Of a DNA stretch of 64,000 nucleotides, positions 1 through 12,700 are shown one piece after another (position 1 is the first letter of the stretch; each line of letters begins with the position of its first letter). Below the pieces are notes generated by a model. That model was not told the DNA's origin. It searched no databases and was given only the letters and a program-made list of their open reading frames with translations. Source of the DNA: Hydractinia symbiolongicarpus (lineage: Eukaryota; Cnidaria; Hydrozoa; Anthoathecata; Hydractiniidae); contig NC_079881.1 of the NCBI RefSeq assembly GCF_029227915.1, positions 23,785,501 through 23,849,500 of the forward strand, read 5' to 3'. The position numbers were made by a program, and so were the translations under genes.

Positions 1-351
1 GTCACATATTCGTACCAACATGTATTTAGTGATTTCTTTCCGATATTACTAAGTTGTATTGCTTTTAACAGTGAAACGTTTGACTGTGGGACTTAATTAA
101 ACTGATTCTGGACTTTGACCTTATAAATGTGATAAATAAGCTAGTTTGACTACAAGAATTAACGTTGATCTTAATTTGACATGATTGCTGGAACTCAGCG
201 ATTACACTGGGTGCTGTGGTAGCACTTTATTTGAAAATTAAGATAAATAAATCATTTTTTACTGTGGGACCAATCCTAGCCGTTAGTTCGCGCTGAAGAA
301 GTAGAGACAGTTTCCAAAACTACCTTTCATTGACTTTCTAACTGTGTCAAT

Positions 352-396
352 CCGTTTGAGTTACAACGGTTGTGTCACATATTCGTACCAACATGT
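352..396. repeat. Conserved box of the satellite monomer (representative copy)
   Basis: By eye this is the least variable part of the monomer. It starts with CCGTTTGAGTTACAACGG, in which CCGTT and AACGG form a 5-bp inverted repeat around an 8-base loop. It runs into CAACGGTTG, an odd-length dyad (CAAC, G, GTTG), and then GTCACATATTCGTACCAACATGT, which holds the palindrome ACATGT. Most monomers keep it intact. The main variants are GTGATATATTCGTTCC (for example at 25719) and GCCACATATTCATACC (for example near 16052). A protein-binding role is inference only. Confidence 0.6.
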
Positions 397-3300
397 GTTT
401 AGATATTTTTTTCCGATATTACTAAGTAGTATCGCTTTTAACAATGAAACGATTGACTGTGGGACTTAATTGAACTCATTCTGGACTGTGACCTTATAAA
501 TGTGATAAGGGAGCCAACTGGACCCCAAGAAATAACATTGTTCTTAATTTCACATGATTGCTGGAACTCAGCGATTACACTGGGCGCTGTGGTGGCGCTT
601 CATTTAAAAATTTAGATAAATAAGTCATTCTTTACCGTGGGACGAATCCTAGCCGTTATTGCGCGCTGAAGAAATAGGAACAGTTTCCAAAACTACATTT
701 CATTGAATTTCTAGCGGTATAAATCCGTTTGAGTTACAACGGTTGCGTCACATATTCGTACCAACATGTATTTAGCGATAGTGTTCGGATATTACTAGGT
801 TGCATCGCTTTTAACAGTGAAAAGTTTGACTGTGGGACTTAATTGAACTGATTGTGGACTTTGACCTTATAAATGTGATAAATAAGCTAGTTTGACTACA
901 ATAATTAACGTTGATCTTAATGTGACATGATTGCTGGAACTCAGCGATTACACTGGGTGCTGTGGTAGCACTTTATTTGAAAATTAAGATAAATAAATCA
1001 TTTTTTACTGTGGGACCAATCCTAGCCGTTAGCACGCGCTGAATAAATGGGAACAGTTTCCAAAACTACATTTCATTGACTTTCTAGCTGTTTAAATCCG
1101 TTTGAGTTACAACGGTTGCGTCACATATTCGTACCAACATGTATTTAGCGATAGTGTTCGGATATTACTAGGTTGCATCGCTTTTAACAGTGAAACGTTT
1201 GACTGTGGGACTTAATTGAACTAATTGTGTACTTTGACCATATAAATTTGATAAATAAGCCAGTTTGACTACAAAAAACAACGTTGTTCTTAACTTGACA
1301 TGATTGCTGGAACTCAGCGATTACACTGGGCGATGTTGTAGCGTTGTATTTAAAAATTAAGATAAATAAGTCATTTTTTACTGTGGGACCAATCCTAGCC
1401 GTTATCTCGCGCTGAAGAAGTAGAGAGTGTTCTCAAAAGTACATTTCATTGACTTTCTAACGGTGTCAAACCGTTTGAGTTACAACGGTTGCGTCACATA
1501 TTCGTACCAACATGTATTTAGCGATAGTAATCGGATATTACTAGGTTGCATCGCCCTTTAACAGTGAAACGTTTGACTGTGGGACTTAATTGAACTGATT
1601 TTGGACTGTGACCTTATAAATGTTATAAGTGAGACAATTGGACTCCAAGAAATAACATTCTTCTTAATTTGACATGTTTGCTGGAATTCAGCGATTACAT
1701 TAGTCTCTGTGGTAGCGCTTTATTTAAAAATTTTGATAAATAACACTTTTCTTACTGTGGGACCAATCCTGGCCGTTAGCACGCGCTGAATAAATAGGAT
1801 CAGTTCCAAAGACTACATTACATTGACTTTCTAGCGGCATAAATCCGTTTGAGTTACAACGGTTGCGTCACATATTCGTACCAACATGTATTTAGCGATA
1901 GTATTCGGATATTACTAGGTTGCATCGCTTTTAACAGTGAAACGTTTGACTGTGGGACTTAATTGAACTAATTTTGGACTTTGACCTTATAAATGTGATA
2001 AATGTGCCAGCTTGACTACAAGAACTAACATTCTTCTTAATTTGACATGACTGCTGGAACTGAGCGATTACACTGGGCGCTGTGGTAGCGTTTTATTAAA
2101 AAATTAAGATAAATAAGTCATTTTTTACTGTGGGACCAATCCTAGCCGTTAGTTTGCGTTGAAGAAATAGAGACAGTTTCAAAAACAACATTTCATTGAT
2201 TTTCTAACGGTGTCAATGCGTTTGAGTTACAACGGCCGTGTCACATATTCGTACCAACATGTATTTAGTGATTTTTTTCCGATATTACTAAGTTGTATCG
2301 CATTTACCAGTGAAACGAATGACTGTGGGACTTAATTGAACTGATTCTGGACTGTGACCTTATAAATGTGATAAATGAGCCAATTGGACTCCAAGGAATA
2401 ACATTCTATTTAATTCGACATGATTGCTGGAATTCAGCGAGTACACTAGGCCCTGTGGTAGCGTTATTTAAAAATTTAGATAAATAAGTCATTTTTTACT
2501 GTGGGACCAATCCTAGCTGTTATCGCGCGCTGAAAAAATAGCGACAGTTTCAAAAACTGCATTTTATTGACTTTCTAAGGCTATTAATCCGCTTTAGTTA
2601 CAACAGTTGCGTCATATATTCGTACCAACATGTATTTAGCGATATATTTCTCATATTACTAGGTTGCATCGCTTATAACAGTGAAACGATTGACTGTGGG
2701 ACTTAATTGAACTGATTTTAAACTGTGACCTTATAAATGTGATAAATGAGACAATTGGACTACTAGAAACAACATTCTTCTTAATTTGACGCCGGAACTC
2801 AGCGATTACATTGGGCGCTGTGGTAGCGTTTCATTTATAAATTTAGATAAATAAGTCATTCTTTACTGTTGGACCAACCCTAGCCGTTATCGCGCGCTGA
2901 AGAAATAGCGACAGTTTCAAAAACTGCATTTTATTGACTTTCTAAGGCTATTAATCCACTTCAGTTACAACAGTTGCGTCACATATTCGTACCAACATGT
3001 ATTTAGCGATATTTTTCTCATATTACTAGGTTGCATCGCTTATAACAGTGAAACGATTGACTGTGGGACTTAATTGAACTAATTTTGGACTTTGACCTTA
3101 TAAATGTGATAAAAGAGCCAGCTTGACTACAAGAACTAACATTCTTCTTAATTTGACATGACTGCTGGAACTGAGCGATTACACTGGGCGCTGTGGTAGC
3201 GTTTTATTAAAAAATTAAGATAAATAATTCATTTTTTACTGTGGGACCAATCCTAGCTGTTATCCCGCGCTGAAGAAATAGCGACAGTTTCAAAAACTGC

Positions 3301-4010
3301 ATTTTATTGACTTTCTAAGGCTATTAATCCGCATCAGTTACAACAGTTGTGTCACATATTCGTACCAACATGTATTTAGCGATATTTTTCTCATATTACT
3401 AGGTTGCATCGCTTATAACAGTGAAACGATTGACTGTGGGACTTAATTGAACTGATTTTGGACTGTGATCTTATAAATGTTATAAGTGAGACAATTGAAA
3501 TCCAAGAAATAACATTCTTCTTAATTTGACATGATTGTTGGAACTCAGCGATTACACTGGACCTTGTGGTAGCGCTTCATTTAAAAATTTAGATAAATAA
3601 GTCATTTCTACTGTGGGACCAATCCTAGCCGTTAGCGCGAGCTGAAGATATAGAGACAGCTTCAAAAACTCTATTTCATTGACTTTCTAACGGTGTCAGT
3701 CCGTTTGAGTTACAACGGTTGCGTCATACATTCGTACCAACATGTATTTAGTGATTTTTTTCCGATATTACTAAGTGGTATCGCTTTCAAGAGTGAAACG
3801 ATGGCCTGGGTGACTTAATTGAAATAATTCTGGACTCTGACCTTATAAATGTGATAAAAGAGCAAATTGGACTCCAAGGAATAACATTCTTCTTAAATTG
3901 ACATGATTGTTGAATTCAGCGAGTACACTAGGCTCTGTGGTAGCGCTTTATTTAAATACTTAGATAAATAAGTTTTTTTTGCCGAAGGACCAATCCTGGC
4001 CGTTAGCACG

Positions 4011-4383
4011 CGCTGAATAAATAGGAACAGCTTCAAAGACTACATTTCATTGACTTTCTAGCAGTATAAATCTGTTTGAGTAACAACTGTGGCGCCACAT
4101 ATTCATACCAACATGTTTTTAGCGATAGTATTCGGATGTTACTAGGTTGCATCGCTTTTAACAGTGAAACGCTTGACTGTGGGACTTAATTGAACTAATT
4201 TTGACCTTTGACCTTATAAATGTGATAAATGAGCCAGTTTGACTACAAGAAATAACATTCTTCTTAACTTGACATGATTGCTGGAACTCAGCGATTACAC
4301 TGGGCACTGTGGTAGCGCTTTATTAAAAAATTAAGATAAACAAGTCATTTTTTACTGTGGGACCAATCCTAGCCGTTATCTCG
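4011..4383. repeat. Monomer present in copy 1, absent from copy 2
   Basis: In copy 2 the sequence goes from the equivalent of 4010 (TTAGCACG) straight to the equivalent of 4384 (CGTTGAAG), near 12597. The missing piece is 373 bp, exactly one monomer, and the join falls at homologous sites in adjacent monomers. This is the expected product of unequal crossing-over or of replication slippage in register. Confidence 0.85.
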
Positions 4384-6286
4384 CGTTGAAGAAATAGAGA
4401 CTGTTTCAAAAACTACATTTCATTGAATTTCTAACGGGGTCAATCCGTTTAAGTTACAACGGTTGCGTCACATATTCGTACCAACATGTATTTAGTGATT
4501 TTCTTCCGATATTACTAAGTTGTATTGCTTTTAACAGTGAAACGATTGACTATGGGAATTAATTGAACTGATTCTGGACTGTGACCTTATTAATGTGCTA
4601 AATGAGCCAATTGGACTCCAAAGAATAACATTCTTCTTAAATCGACATGATTGTTGGAATTCAGCTAGTACGCTAGGCTCTGTGGTAGCGCTGTATTTAA
4701 AAATTTAGAAAAAGTAAGTCTTTTTTTGCTGTGGAACCAATCCTGGCCGTTAGCACGCGCTGAATAAATAGGAACAGTTCCAAAGACTACATTTCATTGA
4801 CGTTCTAGCGGTATAAGTCCGTTTGAGTTACAACGGTTCTGTCACATATTCGTACCAACATGTATTTAGCGATAGTATTCGGATATTACTAGGTTCCATC
4901 GCTTTTAACAGTGAAACGCTTGACTGTGGGACTTAATTGAACTGATTTTGGACTTTGACCGTGTAAATGTGATAAATGAGCCAGTTTGACCACAAGAAAT
5001 AACATTCTTCTTAATTTGACATGATTGCTGGAACTCAGCGATTACTCTGGGCACTGTGGTAGGGCTTTATTAAAAAATTAAGATAAACAAGTCATTTTTT
5101 ACTGTGGGACCAATCATAGCCGTTAGCTCGCGCTGAAGAAATAGAGAGAGTTTCAAAAACTACATTTCATTTACTTTCTAACGGGGTCAATCCGTTTAAG
5201 TTAAAACGGTTGCGTCACATATTCCTACAAACATGTATTTAGTGATTTTCTTCCGATATTACTAAGTTGTATTGCTTATAACAGTGAAACGATTGACTGT
5301 GGGAATTAATTGAACTGATTCTGGACTGTGACCTTATTAATGTGATAAATGAGCCAATTGGACTCCAAAGAATAACATTCTTCTTAAATCGACATGATTG
5401 TTGGAATTCAGCGAGTACACTAGGCTCTGTGGTAGCGCTTTATTTAAAAATTTAGATAAATAAGTCTTTTTTGCTGTGGGACCAATCCTGGCCGTTAGCA
5501 CGCGCTGAATAAATAGGAACTGTTCCAAAGACTACATTTCATTGACGTTCTAGCGGTATAAGTCCGTTTGAGTTACAACGGTTGCGTCACACATTCGTAC
5601 CAACATGTATTTAGTGATTTTTTTCCGATAATATTAATTGTATCGCTTTCAACAGTGAAACGATTGACTGTGGGACTTAATTAAACTGATTTTGGACTTT
5701 GACCTTATATATGTGATAAATGAACAAATTTGACTACAAGACATAACATTCTTCTTAGTATGAGATGATTGCTGGAATTCAGCAATTACACTGGGCGATG
5801 TGGTAGCGTTTTATTTAAAAATTAAGATAAATAAGTCATTTTTTACTGTGGGACCAATCCTAGCCGTTAGTTCGCGCTGAACAAATAGAGACAGTTTCAA
5901 TAACTACATTTCATTGACTTAATAAAGGTGTCAATCCGTTTGAGTTACAACGGTTGCGTCACGTATTCGTACCAACATGTATTTAGTGATTTTCTTCCGA
6001 TATTACTAAGTTGTATTGCTTTTAACAGTGACACGATTGACTGTGGGAATTAATTGATCTGATTCTGGAAAGTGACCTGATAAATCTGATAAATGGGCCA
6101 ATTGGTCTCCAAGCAATAACATTCTTCTTAATTTGACATGATTGCTGGAATTCAGCGATTACATTAGGCTCTGGGATAGCGCTTTATTAAAAATTTTTTA
6201 GATAAAAAAGACTTTTCTTACTGTGGGACCAATCCTGTCTGTTAGCACGCACTGAATAAATAGGATCTGTTCCAAAGACTACATTT

Positions 6287-6320
6287 CATTGACTTTCTAG
6301 CGGCATTGACTTTCTAGCAG
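6287..6320. repeat. 18-bp tandem duplication inside a monomer
   Basis: The string ATTGACTTTCTAGCGGC is immediately followed by ATTGACTTTCTAGCAGC. This lengthens the monomer by about 18 bp. The same private change is in the second 8.6-kb copy, so it arose before the block was duplicated. Confidence 0.85.
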
Positions 6321-7468
6321 CATAAATCCGTTTGAGTTACAATGGTTGCGTCACATATTCGTACCAACATATATTTAACGATAGTATTCGGATATTACTA
6401 GGTTGCATCGCATTTAACAGTGAAACGTTTGACTGTGGAAATTAATTGAATTGATTTTGGACTTTGACCTTATAAATGTGATAAAAGAGCCAGTTTGACT
6501 ACAAGAACTAAAATTCTTCTTAATTTGACATGATTGCTGGAACTCAGCGATTACACTGGGCTCTGTGGTAGCACTTTATTAAAAAGTTAAGATGAATAAG
6601 TCATTTTTTGCTCTGGGACCAATCCTAGCCGTTAGTTCGCGCTGAAGAAATAGAGACAATTTCAAAAACTACATTTCATTGAATTTCTAACGGTGTCAGT
6701 CCGTTTGAGTTACAACGGTTGCGTCACATATTCGTACCAACATGTATTTAGCGATAGTGTTCGGATATTACTAGGTTGCATCGCTTTTAACAGTGAAACG
6801 TTTGACTGTGGGACTTAATTGAACTGATTGTGGACTTTGACCTTATAAATGTGATAAATAAGCTAGTTTGACTACAAGAATTAACGTTGATCTTAATTTG
6901 ACATGATTGCTGGAACTCAGCGATTACACTGGGTGCTGTGGTAGCCCTTTATTTGAAAATTAAGATAAATAAATCATTTTTTACTGTGGGACCAATCCTA
7001 GCCGTTAGTTCGCGCTGAAGAAGTAGAGACAGTTTCCAAAACTACCTTTCATTGACATTCTAACTGTGTCAGTCCGTTTGAGTTACAACGGTTGCGTCAC
7101 ATATTCGTACCAACATGTATTTAGTGATTTCTTTCCGATATTACTAAGTTGTATTGCTTTTAACAGTGAAACGATTGACTGTGGGAATTAAATGATCTGA
7201 TTCTAGAATGTGACCTTATAAATGTGATAAATGAGCTAATTGGTCTCCAAGGAATAACATTCTTCTTAATTTGACATGTTTGCTGGAATTCAGCGATTGC
7301 ACTGGGCGCTGTGGTAGCGCTTTACTTTAAAATTTAGATAAATAAGTCATTCTTTACCGTGGGACGAATCCTAGCCGTTATTGCGCGCTGAAGAAATTGG
7401 AACAGTTTCCAAAACTACCATTCATTGAATTTCTAGCGGTATAAATCCGTTTGAGTTACAACGGTTGC

Positions 7469-9705
7469 GACACATATTCGTACCAACATGTATTTAGCGA
7501 TAGTGTTCGGATATTACTAGGTTGCATCGCTTTTAACAGTGAAACGTTTGACTGTGGGACTTAATTGAACTGATTGTGGACTTTGACCTTATAAATGTGA
7601 TAAATAAGCTAGTTTGACTACAAGAATTAACGTTGATCTTAATTTGACATGATTGCTGGAACTCAGCGATTACACTGGGTGCTGTGGTAGCACTTTATTT
7701 GAAAATTAAGATAAATAAATCATTTTTTACTGTGGGACCAATCCTAGCCGTTAGTTCGCGCTGAAGAAGTAGAGACAGTTTCCAAAACTACCTTTCATTG
7801 ACTTTCTAACTGTGTCAATCCGTTTGAGTTACAACGGTTGTGTCACATATTCGTACCAACATGTGTTTAGATATTTTTTTCCGATATTACTAAGTAGTAT
7901 CGCTTTTAACAATGAAACGATTGACTGTGGGACTTAATTGAACTCATTCTGGACTGTGACCTTATAAATGTGATAAGGGAGCCAACTGGACCCCAAGAAA
8001 TAACATTGTTCTAATTTCACATGATTGCTGGAACTCAGCGATTACACTGGGCGCTGTGATGGCGCTTCATTTAAAAATTTAGATAAATAAGTCATTCTTT
8101 ACCGTGGGACGAATCCTAGCCGTTATTGCGCGCTGAAGAAATTGGAACAGTTTCCAAAACTACAATCCATTGAATTTCTAGCGGTATAAATCCGTTTGAG
8201 TTACAACGGTTGCGTCACATATTCGTACCAACATGTATTTAGCGATAGTGTTCGGATATTACTAGGTTGCATCGCTTTTAACAGTGAAACGTTTGACTGT
8301 GGGACTTAATTGAACTGATTGTGGACTTTGACCTTATAAATGTGATAAATAAGCTAGTTTGACTACAAGAATTAACGTTGATCTTAATTTGACATGATTG
8401 CTGGAACTCAGCGATTACACTGGGTGCTGTGGTAGCACTTTATTTGAAAATTAAGATAAATAAATCATTTTTTACTGTGGGACCAATCCTAGCCGTTAGT
8501 TCGCGCTGAAGAAGTAGAGACAGTTTCCAAAACTGCCTTTCATTGACTTTCCAACTGTGTCAGTCCGTTTGAGTTACAACGGTTGCGTCACATATTCGTA
8601 CCAACATGTATTTAGTGATTTCTTTCCGATATTACTAAGTTGTATTGCTTTTAACAGTGAAACGTTTGACTGTGGGACTTAATTGAACTGATTGTGGACT
8701 TTGACCTTATAAATTTTATAAATAAGCTAGTTTGACTACAAGAATTAACGTTGATCTTAATTTGACATGATTGCTGGAACTCAGCGATTACACTGGGTGC
8801 TGTGGTAGCACTTTATTTGAAAATTAAGATAAATAAATCATTTTTTACTGTGGGACCAATCCTAGCCGTTAGTTCGCGCTGAAGAAGTAGAGACAGTTTC
8901 CAAAACTACCTTTCATTGACTTTCTAACTGTGTCAATCCGTTTGAGTTACAACGGTTGTGTCACATATTCGTACCAACATGTGTTTAGATATTTTTTTCC
9001 GATATTACTAAGTAGTATCGCTTTTAACAATGAAACGATTGACTGTGGGACTTAATTGAACTCATTCTGGACTGTGACCTTATAAATGTGATAAGGGAGC
9101 CAACTGGACCCCAAGAAATAACATTGTTCTTAATTTCACATGATTGCTGGAACTCAGCGATTACACTGGGCGCTGTGGTGGCGCTTCATTTAAAAATTTA
9201 GATAAATAAGTCATTCTTTACCGTGGGACGAATCCTAGCCGTTATTGCGCGCTGAAGAAATAGGAACAGTTTCCAAAACTACATTTCATTGAATTTCTAG
9301 CGGTATAAATCCGTTTGAGTTACAACGGTTGCGTCACATATTCGTACCAACATGTATTTAGCGATAGTGTTCGGATATTACTAGGTTGCATCGCTTTTAA
9401 CAGTGAAACGTTTGACTGTGGGACTTAATTGAACTGATTGTGGACTTTGACCTTATAAATGTGATAAATAAGCTAGTTTGACTACAATAATTAACGTTGA
9501 TCTTAATGTGACATGATTGCTGGAACTCAGCGATTACACTGGGTGCTGTGGTAGCACTTTATTTGAAAATTAAGATAAATAAATCATTTTTTACTGTGGG
9601 ACCAATCCTAGCCGTTAGCACGCGCTGAATAAATGGGAACAGTTTCCAAAACTACATTTCATTGACTTTCTAGCTGTTTAAATCCGTTTGAGTTACAACG
9701 GTTGC
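7469..9705. repeat. Nested three-monomer repeat (about 1.12 kb x2)
   Basis: Monomers at 7469, 7842 and 8214 match those at 8587, 8960 and 9333 in order. The most distinctive is the middle one, with ATGTGTTTAGATATTTTTTTCC at 7842 and 8960, which are 1,118 bp apart (also seen at 374). The trimer repeat sits at the join between the two 8.6-kb copies. Confidence 0.75.
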
Positions 9706-12700
9706 GTCACATATTCGTACCAACATGTATTTAGCGATAGTGTTCGGATATTACTAGGTTGCATCGCTTTTAACAGTGAAACGTTTGACTGTGGGACTTA
9801 ATTGAACTAATTGTGTACTTTGACCATATAAATTTGATAAATAAGCCAGTTTGACTACAAAAAACAACGTTGTTCTTAACTTGACATGATTGCTGGAACT
9901 CAGCGATTACACTGGGCGATGTTGTAGCGTTGTATTTAAAAATTAAGATAAATAAGTCATTTTTTACTGTGGGACCAATCCTAGCCGTTATCTCGCGCTG
10001 AAGAAGTAGAGAGTGTTCTCAAAAGTACATTTCATTGACTTTCTAACGGTGTCAAACCGTTTGAGTTACAACGGTTGCGTCACATATTCGTACCAACATG
10101 TATTTAGCGATAGTAATCGGATATTACTAGGTTGCATCGCCCTTTAACAGTGAAACGTTTGACTGTGGGACTTAATTGAACTGATTTTGGACTGTGACCT
10201 TATAAATGTTATAAGTGAGACAATTGGACTCCAAGAAATAACATTCTTCTTAATTTGACATGTTTGCTGGAATTCAGCGATTACATTAGTCTCTGTGGTA
10301 GCGCTTTATTTAAAAATTTTGATAAATAACACTTTTCTTACTGTGGGACCAATCCTGGCCGTTAGCACGCGCTGAATAAATAGGATCAGTTCCAAAGACT
10401 ACATTACATTGACTTTCTAGCGGCATAAATCCGTTTGAGTTACAACGGTTGCGTCACATATTCGTACCAACATGTATTTAGCGATAGTATTCGGATATTA
10501 CTAGGTTGCATCGCTTTTAACAGTGAAACGTTTGACTGTGGGACTTAATTGAACTAATTTTGGACTTTGACCTTATAAATGTGATAAATGTGCCAGCTTG
10601 ACTACAAGAACTAACATTCTTCTTAATTTGACATGACTGCTGGAACTGAGCGATTACACTGGGCGCTGTGGTAGCGTTTTATTAAAAAATTAAGATAAAT
10701 AAGTCATTTTTTACTGTGGGACCAATCCTAGCCGTTAGTTTGCGTTGAAGAAATAGAGACAGTTTCAAAAACAACATTTCATTAATTTTCTAACGGTGTC
10801 AATGCGTTTGAGTTACAACGGCCGCGTCACATATTCGTACCAACATGTATTTAGTGATTTTTTTCCGATATTACTAAGTTGTATCGCATTTAACAGTGAA
10901 ACGAATGACTGTGGGACTTAATTGAACTGATTCTGGACTGTGACCTTATAAATGTGATAAATGAGCCAATTGGACTCCAAGGAATAACATTCTTCTTAAT
11001 TCGACATGATTGCTGGAATTCAGCGAGTACACTAGGCCCTGTGGTAGCGTTATTTAAAAATTTAGATAAATAAGTCATTTTTTACTGTGGGACCAATCCT
11101 AGCTGTTATCGCGCGCTGAAAAAATAGCGACAGTTTCAAAAACTGCATTTTATTGACTTTCTAAGGCTATTAATCCGCTTTAGTTACAACAGTTGCGTCA
11201 TATATTCGTACCAACATGTATTTAGCGATATGTTTCTCATATTACTAGATTGCATCGCTTATAACAGTGAAACGATTGACTGTGGGACTTAATTGAACTG
11301 ATTTTAAACTGTGACCTTATAAATGTGATAAATGAGACAATTGGACTACTAGAAACAACATTCTTCTTAATTTGACGCCGGAACTCAGCGATTACATTGG
11401 GCGCTGTGGTAGCGTTTCATTTATAAATTTAGATAAATAAGTCATTCTTTACTGTTGGACAAACCCTAGCCGTTATCGCGCGCTGAAGAAATAGCGACAG
11501 TTTCAAAAACTGCATTTTATTGACTTTCTAAGGCTATTAATCCACTTCAGTTACAACAGTTGCGTCACATATTCGTACCAACATGTATTTAGCGATATTT
11601 TTCTCATATTACTAGGTTGCATCGCTTATAACAGTGAAACGATTGACTGTGGGACTTAATTGAACTAATTTTGGACTTTGACCTTATAAATGTGATAAAA
11701 GAGCCAGCTTGACTACAAGAACTAACATTCTTCTTAATTTGACATGACTGCTGGAACTGAGCGATTACACTGGGCGCTGTGGTAGCGTTTTATTAAAAAA
11801 TTAAGATAAATAATTCATTTTTTACTGTGGGACCAATCCTAGCTGTTATCCCGCGCTGAAGAAATAGCGACAGTTTCAAAAACTGCATTTTATTGACTTT
11901 CTAAGGCTATTAATCCGCATCAGTTACAACAGTTGTGTCACATATTCGTACCAACATGTATTTAGCGATATTTTTCTCATATTACTAGGTTGCATCGCTT
12001 ATAACAGTGAAACGATTGACTGTGGGACTTAATTGAACTGATTTTGGACTGTGATCTTATAAATGTTATAAGTGAGACAATTGGAATCCAAGAAATAACA
12101 TTCTTCTTAATTTGACATGATTGTTGGAACTCAGCGATTACACTGGACCTTGTGGTAGCGCTTCATTTAAAAATTTAGATAAATAAGTCATTTCTACTGT
12201 GGGACCAATCCTAGCCGTTAGCGCGAGCTGAAGATATAGAGACAGCTTCAAAAACTCTATTTCATTGACTTTCTAACGGTGTCAGTCCGTTTGAGTTACA
12301 ACGGTTGCGTCATACATTCGTACCAACATGTATTTAATGATTTTTTTTCGATATTACTAAGTGGTATCGCTTTCAAGAGTGAAACGATGGCCTGTGTGAC
12401 TTAATTGAAATAATTCTGGACTCTGACCTTATAAATGTGATAAAAGAGCAAATTGGACTCCAAGGAATAACATTCTTCTTAAATTGACATGATTGTTGAA
12501 TTCAGCGAGTACACTAGGCTCTGTGGTAGCGCTTTATTTAAATACTTAGATAAATAAGTTTTTTTTGCCGAGGGACCAATCCTGGCCGTTAGCACGCGTT
12601 GAAGAAATAGAGACTGTTTCAAAAACTACATTTCATTGAATTTCTAACGGGGTCAATCCGTTTAAGTTACAACGGTTGCGTCACATATTCGTACCAACAT

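Larger units (their letters stand above)
1..6660. repeat. 8,586-bp higher-order repeat, copy 1
   Basis: This copy aligns to the sequence starting at 8587 with a constant offset of 8,586 bp (23 monomers). Checked anchors are 374 to 8960, 1441 to 10027, 2221 to 10807 and 3781 to 12367. Only scattered substitutions separate the copies. Beyond about 6660 the copies no longer match. The left end is cut by the window. Confidence 0.9.

Noticed and set aside
352-396. A true CENP-B box.
   Set aside because: Only the TTCG-N4-A half fits; the CGGG half needed for CENP-B binding is replaced by ATGT-like sequence. Kept only as a loose resemblance.
5337-5528. Other short minus-strand frames of about 62-64 codons (5337, 10890, 49207, 49578, 62049).
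   Set aside because: These read the same strand and region of the monomer in other classes, with no codon-level conservation beyond DNA similarity.
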